This document shows positions 15,555 to 23,490 of a DNA stretch of 23,750 nt, one piece after another (position 1 is the first letter of the stretch; the number at the start of each line of letters is the position of its first letter). Under the pieces are notes generated by a model, which saw nothing but the letters and a program-made list of their open reading frames with translations, had not been told where the DNA came from and ran no database searches. The position numbers and the translations under genes were made by a program. The stretch is taken from positions 1 to 23,750 of the forward strand of contig WFSH01000255.1 of the NCBI GenBank assembly GCA_015486145.1, in the 5' to 3' direction. The stretch is from Mesoaciditogaceae bacterium (GTDB lineage: Bacteria; Thermotogota; Thermotogae; Mesoaciditogales; Mesoaciditogaceae).

Positions 15555-16452
15555 CAAACCTTCCGGTCCAACATCTCACGATGTTGTAAATCGCGTAAGG
15601 GAAATGGCCTCTACGAAACGCGTTGGGCATTCCGGCACACTTGATCCTTTTGCAACCGGACTTCTGCTTGTTGGCATAGAAAAGGGTACACGCATATTGG
15701 AATACCTCCTACACATGGACAAGACCTATGAAGTTGTTGCCCAATTGGGAATTGTCACCGACACTTTTGACGAAAAAGGGAAAGTAGTCGAGAGGCATGA
15801 TTGCAACGTTGATGAAAATCGAGTTCGAGAAGTTTTAAAATCTTTTGTGGGCGAGTACAAACAAGTTCCGCCCATGTATTCCTCGAAAAAATACAAAGGC
15901 ACACGTCTTTACAAATTGGCGCGTGCGGGAAAGATCATTACAATGCCGCCGAAACCTGTCAAAATCCACTCGATCACCATTTTAAAAATTGAACTTCCAT
16001 ATGTTTACTTCACGGCCGTCGTATCTGAAGGAACTTACATCAGAGGGCTTTGTCGAGATATGGGAATAAAATTGGGATGCGGTGCAATAGCCCATAAGCT
16101 CAGGAGAACTCGCATAGGGCCTTTTAGTGTCGAAGATGCCGTGAATGTTTACAAATCCGATCAATTGAAAGAACGTGATTTGATAACCCTTGAAGAAGTG
16201 ACAAAAACCCTTTTTCCGACAGTTGTGATCTCCGAAAAGGCGACGAAATCGGTTTTAAATGGCCAGCCTGTGAATATTGATGGAGTGGAGAGTTTCGATG
16301 AATTTGGTAAAAAAGAATTGGTTAGAATTGTGGATCCAAGTGGAAAATTTATCTCCATTGCCGTGAGTGAGAGAAAGTCCACCTACATCTCGACTCTCAA
16401 AAAACTTGGAAAATTAGAAACGGTGCTACGTCCAAAGAAGGTGTTTGATTGA
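15529..16452 (+). CDS. truB: tRNA pseudouridine(55) synthase
   Basis: TruB converts U55 in the T-loop of most tRNAs to pseudouridine. The 307-residue protein opens with SGILKVDKPSGPTSHDVV and carries the catalytic aspartate D39 in GHSGTLDPFATGLL. The VPPMYSSKKYKGTRLYKLAR block and the GTYIRGLCRDMG motif follow, then a C-terminal PUA-like extension (about 220-305). The ribosome site before ATG 15529 is weak, which fits translational coupling from the overlapping rbfA. ATG 15532 is equally possible. The stop overlaps the ribF start (TTGA). Confidence 0.96.
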   Translation: MMSGILKVDKPSGPTSHDVVNRVREMASTKRVGHSGTLDPFATGLLLVGIEKGTRILEYLLHMDKTYEVVAQLGIVTDTFDEKGKVVERHDCNVDENRVREVLKSFVGEYKQVPPMYSSKKYKGTRLYKLARAGKIITMPPKPVKIHSITILKIELPYVYFTAVVSEGTYIRGLCRDMGIKLGCGAIAHKLRRTRIGPFSVEDAVNVYKSDQLKERDLITLEEVTKTLFPTVVISEKATKSVLNGQPVNIDGVESFDEFGKKELVRIVDPSGKFISIAVSERKSTYISTLKKLGKLETVLRPKKVFD

Positions 16453-17381
16453 GAGCAATAACAATAGGAGTTTTCGATGGGGTGCATGTTGGACACGCTT
16501 ACATTGTGAAAAAAATGGTTGAGCACGCGCGAAAACTCAACCTAAAAGCAACTGCTTTGATCTTCGCGATGCCGTATGATGCTTTGTTTAAACCGAAGGA
16601 TTTTTACGGTTTGTTGACCGCACCTTCAGAGAGAAGTGAATTGCTCAAAAATCTTGGAATCGAAGAAGTTATCGTCAAAGATCTGCGTGACATCTTTCAA
16701 ATGGATGCCATGGATTTCATAAAAATGTTGATCAACGACATGAAAGTTCGTTCCATATATGTGGGGCATGACTTTAAATTTGGGAATGGAGCCAGGGGAA
16801 ATGCCGAGATGCTAAACGAGATCGGAAAGCGAGAGGGTTTCGAAGTCACGATCATACCCAAGATCGTGAAGAATGGCAATCGTGTTAGCAGCAGTTTAAT
16901 ACGTTATGAACTGAAAATTGGAAAACCTGAAGTGGTGCCAACGTACTTGGGGAGATATTTTTCAATTTCTGGAAAAGTTGTTCGGGAACGCGGAATAGGA
17001 ACAAAAATAGGTTTTCCAACGGCCAACTTGAATCGTCCAAAATATTTCCTCTTAGTTCCAAAACACGGAGTGTACATGGTAAGATCGATGATAAATGGAA
17101 AAATCGTTCACGGTGTCATGAACATAGGCACAAGACCAACAACAGCCGATGGAAACGGAAAGATAACTTATGAAATACATTTCTTTGAAAGAGGCTTGAA
17201 TCTGATAGGCCGTGACTTAAAAGTTGAACTTCTCTGTTACATGCGACCTGAATTCAAATTTTCCAATCTCTTGGATCTTAAAGACGCTATCGATCACGAT
17301 GTGAAGGTCGCCAAATCCATGCTCAACTCTACAACGCCTCTCTGTGATACCCAAGGAGCTTTTAAGAGAAGAAAAGCGTGA
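16449..17381 (+). CDS. ribF: Bifunctional riboflavin kinase/FAD synthetase
   Basis: A 310-residue enzyme that phosphorylates riboflavin to FMN and adenylates FMN to FAD. The N-terminal nucleotidyltransferase shows GVFDGVHVGH (7-16), a VGHDFKFGNGARGN block and SSSLIR. The C-terminal kinase domain (from about residue 165) shows GIGTKIGFPTANL, KHGVYMV and MNIGTRPT. The start is TTG overlapping the truB stop, with AAGGTG six bases upstream. A basic tail (FKRRKA) extends past the usual domain end. It closes the rbfA-truB-ribF operon. Confidence 0.96.
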   Translation: MRAITIGVFDGVHVGHAYIVKKMVEHARKLNLKATALIFAMPYDALFKPKDFYGLLTAPSERSELLKNLGIEEVIVKDLRDIFQMDAMDFIKMLINDMKVRSIYVGHDFKFGNGARGNAEMLNEIGKREGFEVTIIPKIVKNGNRVSSSLIRYELKIGKPEVVPTYLGRYFSISGKVVRERGIGTKIGFPTANLNRPKYFLLVPKHGVYMVRSMINGKIVHGVMNIGTRPTTADGNGKITYEIHFFERGLNLIGRDLKVELLCYMRPEFKFSNLLDLKDAIDHDVKVAKSMLNSTTPLCDTQGAFKRRKA

Positions 17382-17384
17382 AAA

Positions 17385-17414
17385 TTCAACGAAAAAAGGT
17401 ATGGGTGGTATACT
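17385..17414 (+). promoter_or_regulatory. Candidate promoter for the exported-protein/nnrDE operon
   Basis: TTCAAC (17385-17390) and TATACT (17409-17414) are separated by 18 bases, just after the ribF stop. The start would fall near 17421, leaving a leader of about 32 bases before the ATG at 17453. Confidence 0.55.
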
Positions 17415-17452
17415 TGTAAATGACGAATGAGGTACTATGAAAGGGTGAGAAA

Positions 17453-18433
17453 ATGAGGAAAACAATCGTTTTAGTTGGTATGATCGTGTTTTTCTTCGTC
17501 ATTCCCTTTGGTCAAACAATCGATGAACTCCTGTCTCTTGCAAACAACATATCGGATTTAAAGTATGCCCAATCCCTTTCTGCAATAACTGGTATTAGCA
17601 GTTGGGGGACTGATTTGGGGGGCTCTTTATCACTTCCGCTCTCCATTTCAGGTGCTGCCACCGCAGAAATGACGATTTCACAATCTTTGAAGCTCGGAAT
17701 GAAAGTGTCAAATAACGAAGTGGGATTCTTTGCAACCTTTGATCCGTTTGCTTACCAACGTGCCGCGAATAGGATACTTTATGATCACTTGAATGAAAAG
17801 ATAAAGCTGAAAATAAAAATCATAGAACTTTTCTTCAACGCTTTTCGAGATTCAAGAACGATAACTCAATTGTCATCTGACGGAACTTCTTTGAAAAACG
17901 AAACAGAAATAGAGCTTTTGAAATCAAAATACACTTACGATGTTCAAATGATCAACGCAATTCTTGAGACACAGATCTCGACTCTCGCATTTCCGACTTT
18001 GGATATTCCTAAGATCCCAAAGAGATATACGCCGGTTTCCCTTCCAAAAGTCCAGAGTAACGAATCAAACTTTTCATTGGGCGCAAGCGTGGATTTCATG
18101 AGTCAAACGAAGCGGTTGGAACTCGGGGTGTCGTTGAATTATAGTTGGAATTCAACGATCAACAAAGAGTCAAAAAACTTTCTCAACGTTGCAAGGGAAA
18201 AGTATTTTAGAGATATTCACATACTTTCCCAATCCGTCAGAATCTACGACAATGAGTTGTCGAAGCTCTTCGATCTGTATTCAAAAATCTACGGTGAATA
18301 TCTCAATGGAAAAAGTAGCATTAAGGATGTTAAAAACATATCTAAACAAATATCATCATTGGGATACGAAAGAGATATGTACTGCATAAAGTTAATAGAA
18401 GAGTTTTATCTTTACAAAGCAATCGGTGGTTAA
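17453..18433 (+). CDS. Exported protein, compact TolC-like architecture (function unknown)
   Basis: I do not recognise a named family. The 326-residue protein has a signal peptide (MRKTIVLVGMIVFFFVIPFG, 1-20). The remainder reads as two similar halves: a short stretch of alternating beta pattern (LSLPLSISGAATAEMTISQS, and later SNFSLGASVDF with LELGVSLNYSW) each followed by a long amphipathic helix (FAYQRAANRILYDHLNEKIK; then KYFRDIHILSQSVRIYDNEL). That alternation resembles TolC-type outer-envelope proteins, although it is about 100 residues shorter than usual. A role in the outer envelope is inference. The start has AAAGGGTGAG upstream. Only two bases separate it from the next gene. Confidence 0.6.
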   Translation: MRKTIVLVGMIVFFFVIPFGQTIDELLSLANNISDLKYAQSLSAITGISSWGTDLGGSLSLPLSISGAATAEMTISQSLKLGMKVSNNEVGFFATFDPFAYQRAANRILYDHLNEKIKLKIKIIELFFNAFRDSRTITQLSSDGTSLKNETEIELLKSKYTYDVQMINAILETQISTLAFPTLDIPKIPKRYTPVSLPKVQSNESNFSLGASVDFMSQTKRLELGVSLNYSWNSTINKESKNFLNVAREKYFRDIHILSQSVRIYDNELSKLFDLYSKIYGEYLNGKSSIKDVKNISKQISSLGYERDMYCIKLIEEFYLYKAIGG

Positions 18434-18435
18434 AA

Positions 18436-19788
18436 TTGAGAAGGGCATTTCTCATTTCGATACTCTTTATCTGCACAAGTACGTTGTTGTTTGGCGTTTC
18501 TGTGAGTGAAATACTTGCACTTTCTAAGAAAACCGAAACACTTTTCCGGGCAAGAGATGAAATGGTGAATCTCTTGCTTTCAAGTCCTTCTTCGCCTCTA
18601 CTTCTTCAAGCCGCTCAGAAGGTATACTCAAAAGTGAAGATTTTAGAAAGTGCAAAGGCTTCTCCAGTATTTCAAGTGGCGAAGACAGTTGTTCAAGAGA
18701 ATTTAAACGCTTTCTATGCTTCACTCGGCAAGCCAGATGTGAAAACTCTTCCCGATGAATTTGATCTCGTTTTCAATTTACTGCCAATTTCGCGGGACTA
18801 CTCAAACTTTTTTAATTACGTTTCTAACGCTAATTACGAAGAGGCTGTAAATCTCTTTTCAAAATTGAGGTTTATTTACAAGATTCCAAATTTTGAGAAT
18901 TTCCTTCCAAGAGAGAATTTATCAATGTTATGGAGTTTTTTCGCCCAAGGTGTAGAGATATCTCCTCAGGTGTTCGACACAAATGCCGCGAAATTCGTGG
19001 CTGGCATATCCACGCCATATGACGTTCGTACTCTTTTTATGAAAACTTACGTGTGGTTAAGCGGTCTCAACCCTTCCCAATCGCAAAATGGAATTAAAAC
19101 TGTGGAATTTGAGACGCTGGTGGCATCTTTTTCACACGTAAATTTAGACCCCAATCTTTTGCAATGGAAGTACATTGTTTCCAAGTATACCTCACTTTAC
19201 ACTTCAATCACAAATACCACTCGGCAACTGTCAAACGCAAAAGAACTATCACCGTTTGTGGAATATGCCACCGATTTTTACAAAGCTTCGCAATATTTTC
19301 CATCTCAGTATCGCCAACAACTTTCCAAAATTCTTGGAACGTACTTGGACCTGTTGTTAAACAGAATTTCTACTGCCAAATTCAACATACCAGAAAAATT
19401 GGCGAACAACATGAAAAAAATTGCAAGTTCTGATCCACAAAATCCGAATTCTTCTAAACTTATAGCCATAGCCTTGTCCTCCAAGGGGGTAAATCACACT
19501 GGCAAGAAAATATCATCCGTTTGGGGGCTGAACCCGTGGTATTACGGCATTCTCGTGTTAATAGGCATTGCATTTTCATTCTTCGTTCCAAGGATTAGAC
19601 TTGCAGTCTACAGAGTTTTTAAATTCAAAAAATTGGAGCTTGGTTTTTACATGAAGAAACTCTCAAATTCACCAGAAAAATTCCAATGGCATATGAAAAT
19701 TGCGGAAATCTATGAGAAAATGGGGCGTTACGAGGAAGCACGAAGAGAGTACGCCATAGCGATGAAATTAATGGAAATAAGGAGGTAA
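18436..19788 (+). CDS. Membrane protein with extracytoplasmic helical domain and cytoplasmic TPR tail (function unknown)
   Basis: Not assigned to a family. A signal-like N-terminus (FLISILFICTSTLLFGVSVS) leads into about 345 mostly helical residues predicted outside the cytoplasm. A membrane helix follows at 368-386 (YYGILVLIGIAFSFFVP), then a basic stretch and a TPR-like repeat (FQWHMKIAEIYEKMGRYEEARREYAIAM, written here only as the span 417-447) in the cytoplasm. If the signal is cleaved, the protein is type I. It starts with TTG two bases after the preceding stop, with GGTGG upstream. Sandwiched between a TolC-like exported protein and nnrDE, it may couple envelope assembly to a cytoplasmic partner, but that is speculative. 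Confidence 0.6.
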   Translation: MRRAFLISILFICTSTLLFGVSVSEILALSKKTETLFRARDEMVNLLLSSPSSPLLLQAAQKVYSKVKILESAKASPVFQVAKTVVQENLNAFYASLGKPDVKTLPDEFDLVFNLLPISRDYSNFFNYVSNANYEEAVNLFSKLRFIYKIPNFENFLPRENLSMLWSFFAQGVEISPQVFDTNAAKFVAGISTPYDVRTLFMKTYVWLSGLNPSQSQNGIKTVEFETLVASFSHVNLDPNLLQWKYIVSKYTSLYTSITNTTRQLSNAKELSPFVEYATDFYKASQYFPSQYRQQLSKILGTYLDLLLNRISTAKFNIPEKLANNMKKIASSDPQNPNSSKLIAIALSSKGVNHTGKKISSVWGLNPWYYGILVLIGIAFSFFVPRIRLAVYRVFKFKKLELGFYMKKLSNSPEKFQWHMKIAEIYEKMGRYEEARREYAIAMKLMEIRR

Positions 19789-19792
19789 GACT

Positions 19793-21331
19793 ATGAGAAT
19801 AGTTACCAAAGAAGAAATGAGAGCTATAGAGATAGAAAGCGCCAACACTTATGGAATAGATGGATGGATGATGATGGAACACGCGGCCATGGCGTTGTAT
19901 CTTTCGATAGAAGAGGAATTTGGATCCGTGGCGGGGAAAAGAGTTCTCATTCTTGCAGGAAAGGGGAACAACGGTGGAGATGCACTCGCTTCGGCACGTA
20001 ACCTTCTGGAAGCAGGTGCCGAGATCAAAGTTTATCTGATCCTTGGAGAACCAACCGGCGAACTTCCAAAAAAACATCTATCCATGTTGAAAAACTTAGG
20101 AGTGACGGTAGAATTTTACGAAAAATCTGATGGTTCTACCTTTGTTGAGGATCTCAAGTCCTCAGATATTGTGATAGATGGAATACTCGGTACAGGTGCT
20201 TCTAATTTGCTCTCAGATGAGTTGATCAAGTTGATCAAAATGATCAATGAAAAATCGAAATTCACGGTCGCGGTTGATTTGCCAAGCGGGATCGAGTCTA
20301 ACACGGGGAAATTGCTTGGTGAAGCCATTCAAGCCGATCTAACGGTGACTTTTGGTGCGCTAAAAACCGGAATGCTTTTCTATCCAGCAAGGGAGATGTG
20401 TGGAAAACTCAAGATCGGGAAAATAGGGATTCCTCGTCAATTACTATATCAGCCCCGCTTTAAGGGAGAATTGATAACGTTTGATGATGCGAAATCCTTA
20501 CTTCCCAAAAGGCCAAGTCTCTCCCACAAGGGAACATTTGGGAAGGTGGTGATAATTGCGGGCTCTCGCCAATACACGGGCGCACCGATACTTGCTGCAC
20601 ATGGAGCGTTGCGCGTTGGTGCCGGCCTCGTGACCGTCGGTGTACCAGAACCTTTCAACACAACTGTGACCACTTCTTTGCCAGAAGCAATTGCCATACC
20701 GCTTCCGGTAACTCAAGATGGATCTTTGGCTGTTAACTCAAGGCAAAAAATAGAGGAACTCATAAAAAGTTCAGATGTTGTGGCGATTGGCCCCGGACTT
20801 GGTGGCAACTTTGAAACTGGAGAGATCGTGAAATGGATCGTTTCGGATTTTGACAAACCAATGATTTTAGATGCAGATGCGTTGAACTTTTTATCAAAGG
20901 ACATAAATGACATCAATTTTTCGAAAAAAATGATGATCACCCCACACCCAGGAGAATTCTCAAGGTTAACATCCAAGAAGGTGGAAGACATCCTTTCAAA
21001 TCCCGTAAAGAATGCGATGGAATTTGCCCAGTCAAAAGGTGTCAATGTGTTGCTCAAAGGTGCCACAACGGTGATAGCTTCTCCATCTGGAGAATATTTT
21101 CTCAACGCAACTGGGAACAGCGGGCTTGCAACAGGAGGTTCTGGTGATGTGTTGACGGGAATGATCGCCGGATTTGTGGCACAAGGGGTGGAACCCTTAA
21201 ATGCTCTAAAACTTGCGGCTTATGTTCATGGAAGAGCAGCTGAAATTTATGCCGAAAAAAACTACGAAGCCTCGCTAATTCCTCGAGACCTCGTAGATCT
21301 CATACCTTATGTGTTGAAAACTTTGTCGTGA
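19793..21331 (+). CDS. nnrDE: Bifunctional NAD(P)H-hydrate epimerase / ADP- or ATP-dependent dehydratase
   Basis: A 512-residue fusion that repairs hydrated NAD(P)H. The N-terminal YjeF_N epimerase (1-210) has GKGNNGGDA (56-64) and VDLPSGIES. The C-terminal ribokinase-like dehydratase (from about 225) has KGTFGKVVIIAGS, the AIGPGLGG loop, MILDADALNFLS, MITPHPGEFSRL and GSGDVLTGMIAG with its catalytic aspartate. A Thermotoga maritima homologue of this fused form has been structurally studied. The ATG start has AGGAGGT five bases away, lying inside the end of the preceding gene (four-base gap). Hydration of NADH rises with heat, so the activity suits a thermophile. It ends 13 bases from the convergent speE. 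Confidence 0.96.
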   Translation: MRIVTKEEMRAIEIESANTYGIDGWMMMEHAAMALYLSIEEEFGSVAGKRVLILAGKGNNGGDALASARNLLEAGAEIKVYLILGEPTGELPKKHLSMLKNLGVTVEFYEKSDGSTFVEDLKSSDIVIDGILGTGASNLLSDELIKLIKMINEKSKFTVAVDLPSGIESNTGKLLGEAIQADLTVTFGALKTGMLFYPAREMCGKLKIGKIGIPRQLLYQPRFKGELITFDDAKSLLPKRPSLSHKGTFGKVVIIAGSRQYTGAPILAAHGALRVGAGLVTVGVPEPFNTTVTTSLPEAIAIPLPVTQDGSLAVNSRQKIEELIKSSDVVAIGPGLGGNFETGEIVKWIVSDFDKPMILDADALNFLSKDINDINFSKKMMITPHPGEFSRLTSKKVEDILSNPVKNAMEFAQSKGVNVLLKGATTVIASPSGEYFLNATGNSGLATGGSGDVLTGMIAGFVAQGVEPLNALKLAAYVHGRAAEIYAEKNYEASLIPRDLVDLIPYVLKTLS

Positions 21332-21344
21332 AGACAGAATTTTT

Positions 21345-22202
21345 TCACTCGAGGAGTTTACCGAGGAATGTGGGAGTTATGAAAGACGATTCATGAATCT
21401 TGAAATTGTAATAAAAAAGAGAACCTGTGAGTTTTTTTAGTCTTGAGTCATCATCTTTAACAGTAGGCTCAACACTTTTGGATGCGTAAGCAAAAACCCA
21501 AAATCCCGATGGATACATTGGAACGAAAGCGGTGTAAGGTTTGACTATTGGGAAGGCTTTTTTCATCTTGTCAAAACATCTTTCCATCTCTTTACCATCA
21601 TAAACGGGGTTTTCCGCTTCTGCGGAGAAGACTCCGTTTTCTTTCAGGGCACTTTTACAAGCGGAATAAAATTCTTCCGTAAAAAGTGATTCTCCGGCAC
21701 CTTTGTAGGGATCAGTTGAGTCTACTATTATCACATCGTATTCAGAATGCTTTCGCATTACGAATCCCTTACCGTCTTCATTGTATATTGAAACCCTTGG
21801 ATCGGAAAGTTTTGACGCCGTGGAAGGCAAGTACTTTTTGCACGCTTCGATGACCTCGGGATCTATCTCAACCAAATCCACTCTTTCAACAGAAGGATGC
21901 TTAAGCACTTCGCGCACAGTACCACCATCTCCTCCTCCTATCACGAGTACGTCTTTTGGATTGGTGTGCGAAAACATGGGAACGTGCGCTATCATTTCAT
22001 GGTATGTAAATTCCCAACGCTCGTTAAGCATTATCGTACCATCCAGTGCGAATACTCTCCCAAGATCGGTAGTTTCAAATATATCTATTCTCTGAATCTT
22101 GCTTCGTTTTGAATAGATTACCTTGTTTATCCTGTAAAGAGAGCCGAGGTTTCCGTTGCAGTACATCTCATCAAAATGTAAAGAAGAATTTTCCTTAGGC
22201 AA
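21345..22202 (-). CDS. speE: Spermidine synthase (polyamine aminopropyltransferase)
   Basis: It transfers the aminopropyl group of decarboxylated S-adenosylmethionine to putrescine or another amine. Core motifs: YSKRSKIQRIDIFE, LDGTIMLNERWEFTYHEM, the AdoMet-site GGGDGG TVREVL block, VDLVEIDPEVIE, and DSTDPYKGAGESLFTEEFY, which carries the catalytic aspartate. A TTG start at 22202 is chosen: GGAAGGTG lies six bases upstream, giving 285 residues, close to the Thermotoga maritima enzyme. Longer readings to ATG 22268 lie wholly inside speD and lack family similarity. The start overlaps the speD stop by eight bases, suggesting translational coupling. In Thermotogota this enzyme can feed longer and branched polyamines. 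Confidence 0.95.
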   Translation of the reverse strand: MPKENSSLHFDEMYCNGNLGSLYRINKVIYSKRSKIQRIDIFETTDLGRVFALDGTIMLNERWEFTYHEMIAHVPMFSHTNPKDVLVIGGGDGGTVREVLKHPSVERVDLVEIDPEVIEACKKYLPSTASKLSDPRVSIYNEDGKGFVMRKHSEYDVIIVDSTDPYKGAGESLFTEEFYSACKSALKENGVFSAEAENPVYDGKEMERCFDKMKKAFPIVKPYTAFVPMYPSGFWVFAYASKSVEPTVKDDDSRLKKLTGSLFYYNFKIHESSFITPTFLGKLLE

Positions 22203-22602
22203 TTCCAACACCTTCCGTCGCTTTATAGTTTGAGCTTTCCGGAATGCCAACCTTATCGTATTCACCACGCTTGAGTTCCATTACTGATTCTCTTGAAGGA
22301 CGGAAAAATTCTTTGAGATACTCAAATGCTTTCCAAGGATTAACCGATTCTCCACAGGTAAAAAGATCCACCGCTGCGTATTTATACTCTGGCCACGTGT
22401 GAATTGAAAGGTGTGATTCAGCAATGACCACCACTCCACTTACTCCGTAAGGGCTAAAACGATGAAAAGTGGAATTGACAACAGTTGAATTGGCTTTCCT
22501 TGCGGCAGTTCTCATGTGTTCTTCTATTCCTGCCACGTCGTCTAAAACGTCAGAATTGCAATCGTAGAACTCAATAAGCAAATGCCTACCAAGGGATTTC
22601 AT
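22195..22602 (-). CDS. speD: S-adenosylmethionine decarboxylase proenzyme (class 1B)
   Basis: A pyruvoyl enzyme that makes the aminopropyl donor for SpeE. The 135-residue proenzyme begins MKSLGRHLLIEFYDC, as in Thermotoga maritima. Self-cleavage should occur between E62 and S63 in VVIAESHLSIHTWPE, turning S63 into the pyruvoyl group. STFHRFSPYGVSGVVV and AVDLFTCG, with its catalytic cysteine, are also present. ATG at 22602 is chosen because GGAGGCG lies six to eight bases upstream; an ATG at 22617 would place that site inside the gene. It is middle gene of xre-speD-speE, 22 bases after the regulator. Confidence 0.97.
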   Translation of the reverse strand: MKSLGRHLLIEFYDCNSDVLDDVAGIEEHMRTAARKANSTVVNSTFHRFSPYGVSGVVVIAESHLSIHTWPEYKYAAVDLFTCGESVNPWKAFEYLKEFFRPSRESVMELKRGEYDKVGIPESSNYKATEGVGIA

Positions 22603-22624
22603 CTGACACGCCTCCATTTCTTAT

Positions 22625-23158
22625 TCAATCTATGGTTATCCACAAGAATATCGATTTTTTGCTTTTTGAGGTATTTCTCATCTGATGCCTGTGATCGGCT
22701 TTGTAATAAAAACACTCACCGGCCTTGATTTTGTAACTCGTTTCATCTAACCACAGTTCAACATTTCCTTCTATGACAAAACCGAACTCTTCTCCTTCAT
22801 GATAATCTTCTGCCAACGTGGCACTTCCTGGCTTTAAAACGACGAGTTTAGGATCTATTTTCTTATCTTCAACTCCGGGTATCAACAGTTGAGTTTTAAC
22901 ACCCTCGGGTTCGTCATAAAGCGGCACACGGTCTTTTTTTGTAAAAACCACTTTAGATGGCACTTCTTCAGAAAAGAACTGTTTTAAACTCACTCCCAAC
23001 ACGTCAAGTATTTGCTCGAGTGTCGCAATAGATGGAGAGGTTTTATCTCTTTCGAGTAAAGAAATAAAGCCCTTTGTAAGATCGGCTCGTTCTGCCAATT
23101 CTTCTTGAGTAAAGCCTCTCGAAAGCCTAAGCCTCTTTAATTTCTTTCCTATTTCCAC
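22625..23158 (-). CDS. XRE-family HTH regulator with cupin domain (likely polyamine regulator)
   Basis: 177 residues: an N-terminal Cro/CI-type HTH (VEIGKKLKRLRLSRGFTQEE start, then LTKGFISLLERDKTSPSI) and a C-terminal cupin (about 105-175) with HEGEEFGFVIEGNVELWLD and HRHQMRN. This PuuR-like layout is common next to polyamine genes, where the cupin may sense a polyamine or related ligand; that is inference. A GTG start at 23158 is chosen: AAAGGGG sits six bases upstream, and the HTH then begins at once, as in relatives. ATG at 23227 has no ribosome site. It leads the operon with speD and speE, so autoregulation is likely. Confidence 0.92.
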   Translation of the reverse strand: MEIGKKLKRLRLSRGFTQEELAERADLTKGFISLLERDKTSPSIATLEQILDVLGVSLKQFFSEEVPSKVVFTKKDRVPLYDEPEGVKTQLLIPGVEDKKIDPKLVVLKPGSATLAEDYHEGEEFGFVIEGNVELWLDETSYKIKAGECFYYKADHRHQMRNTSKSKKSIFLWITID

Positions 23159-23309
23159 AGCATACCCCTTTAATTCTGTCCTTTTGTTTAAAATAATAAA
23201 CCTTCTGTTTTTTAAGCCTAAAGGCATAACAACAAAATTTAAAATTCAATATAAAAGACTAAAATGGTAGTTTTATTCACTACGAATTGCATGTTATTAA
23301 ACTCTTTGA
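23159..23309 (-). promoter_or_regulatory. Long 5' leader of the xre-speD-speE operon
   Basis: About 150 transcribed bases lie between the start point near 23318 and the GTG at 23158. They are very A+T-rich and include a small perfect inverted repeat, GCCT-AA-AGGC (23216-23225). I see no known riboswitch fold. The length is unusual for this compact region, where leaders are mostly 30-40 bases. Confidence 0.4.
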
Positions 23310-23322
23310 TTAGCAGTGCTAA
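23310..23322. promoter_or_regulatory. Palindromic operator candidate at the xre-spe start point
   Basis: TTAGCA-G-TGCTAA is a perfect 6+1+6 inverted repeat two bases downstream of the -10 hexamer, so it covers the predicted transcription start. A repressor bound here would block the promoter. The best candidate is the XRE-cupin protein, encoded first in the operon. Confidence 0.6.
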
Positions 23323-23324
23323 AT

Positions 23325-23353
23325 ATTATACACTCGACCTATGTATTTGTCAA
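23325..23353 (-). promoter_or_regulatory. Consensus sigma70 promoter of xre-speD-speE
   Basis: On the minus strand, TTGACA (23353-23348) and TATAAT (23330-23325) are both exact consensus and are 17 bases apart. Such strength suggests that control is by repression. Confidence 0.92.
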
Positions 23354-23374
23354 TATCTGATCGATATTTTTTTG

Positions 23375-23391
23375 AAAATTCCATGAATTTT
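23375..23391. repeat. Small perfect inverted repeat upstream of the spe promoter
   Basis: AAAATTC-CAT-GAATTTT, a 7+3+7 inverted repeat about 22 bases upstream of the -35 hexamer. A second one, ATATC-TGATC-GATAT (23353-23367), abuts the -35. Either could bind a regulator or be chance in A+T-rich DNA. Confidence 0.35.
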
Positions 23392-23394
23392 TTA

Positions 23395-23435
23395 GACTCT
23401 CTTCCCTTTTTATCTACACAAAAATGAAGAGAGTC
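23395..23435. repeat. Long hairpin-forming inverted repeat
   Basis: GACTCTCTTC (23395-23404) is perfectly complementary to GAAGAGAGTC (23426-23435). Inside, TTTTT (407-411 of that block) can pair with AAAAA (23420-23424), giving about 15 base pairs. No T-run follows on either strand in the right place, so it is not a textbook terminator, although it could end transcription of the gene entering from the right. Confidence 0.6.
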
Positions 23436-23490
23436 GAGTCCTGTTTCACTTTGTAAAAAATACCGTAGGTTTTTGGATTTTTTCTTCACA

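Noticed and set aside
19625..20077. A 150-codon minus-strand frame across the end of the TPR protein and the start of nnrDE
   Set aside because: Antisense to a strongly conserved epimerase domain and spans two real genes; no family resemblance.
21329..21350. Bidirectional terminator between nnrDE and speE
   Set aside because: Only a weak GTGAA/TTCAC pairing across the gap with poor geometry; the TTTTTT lies inside the loop.
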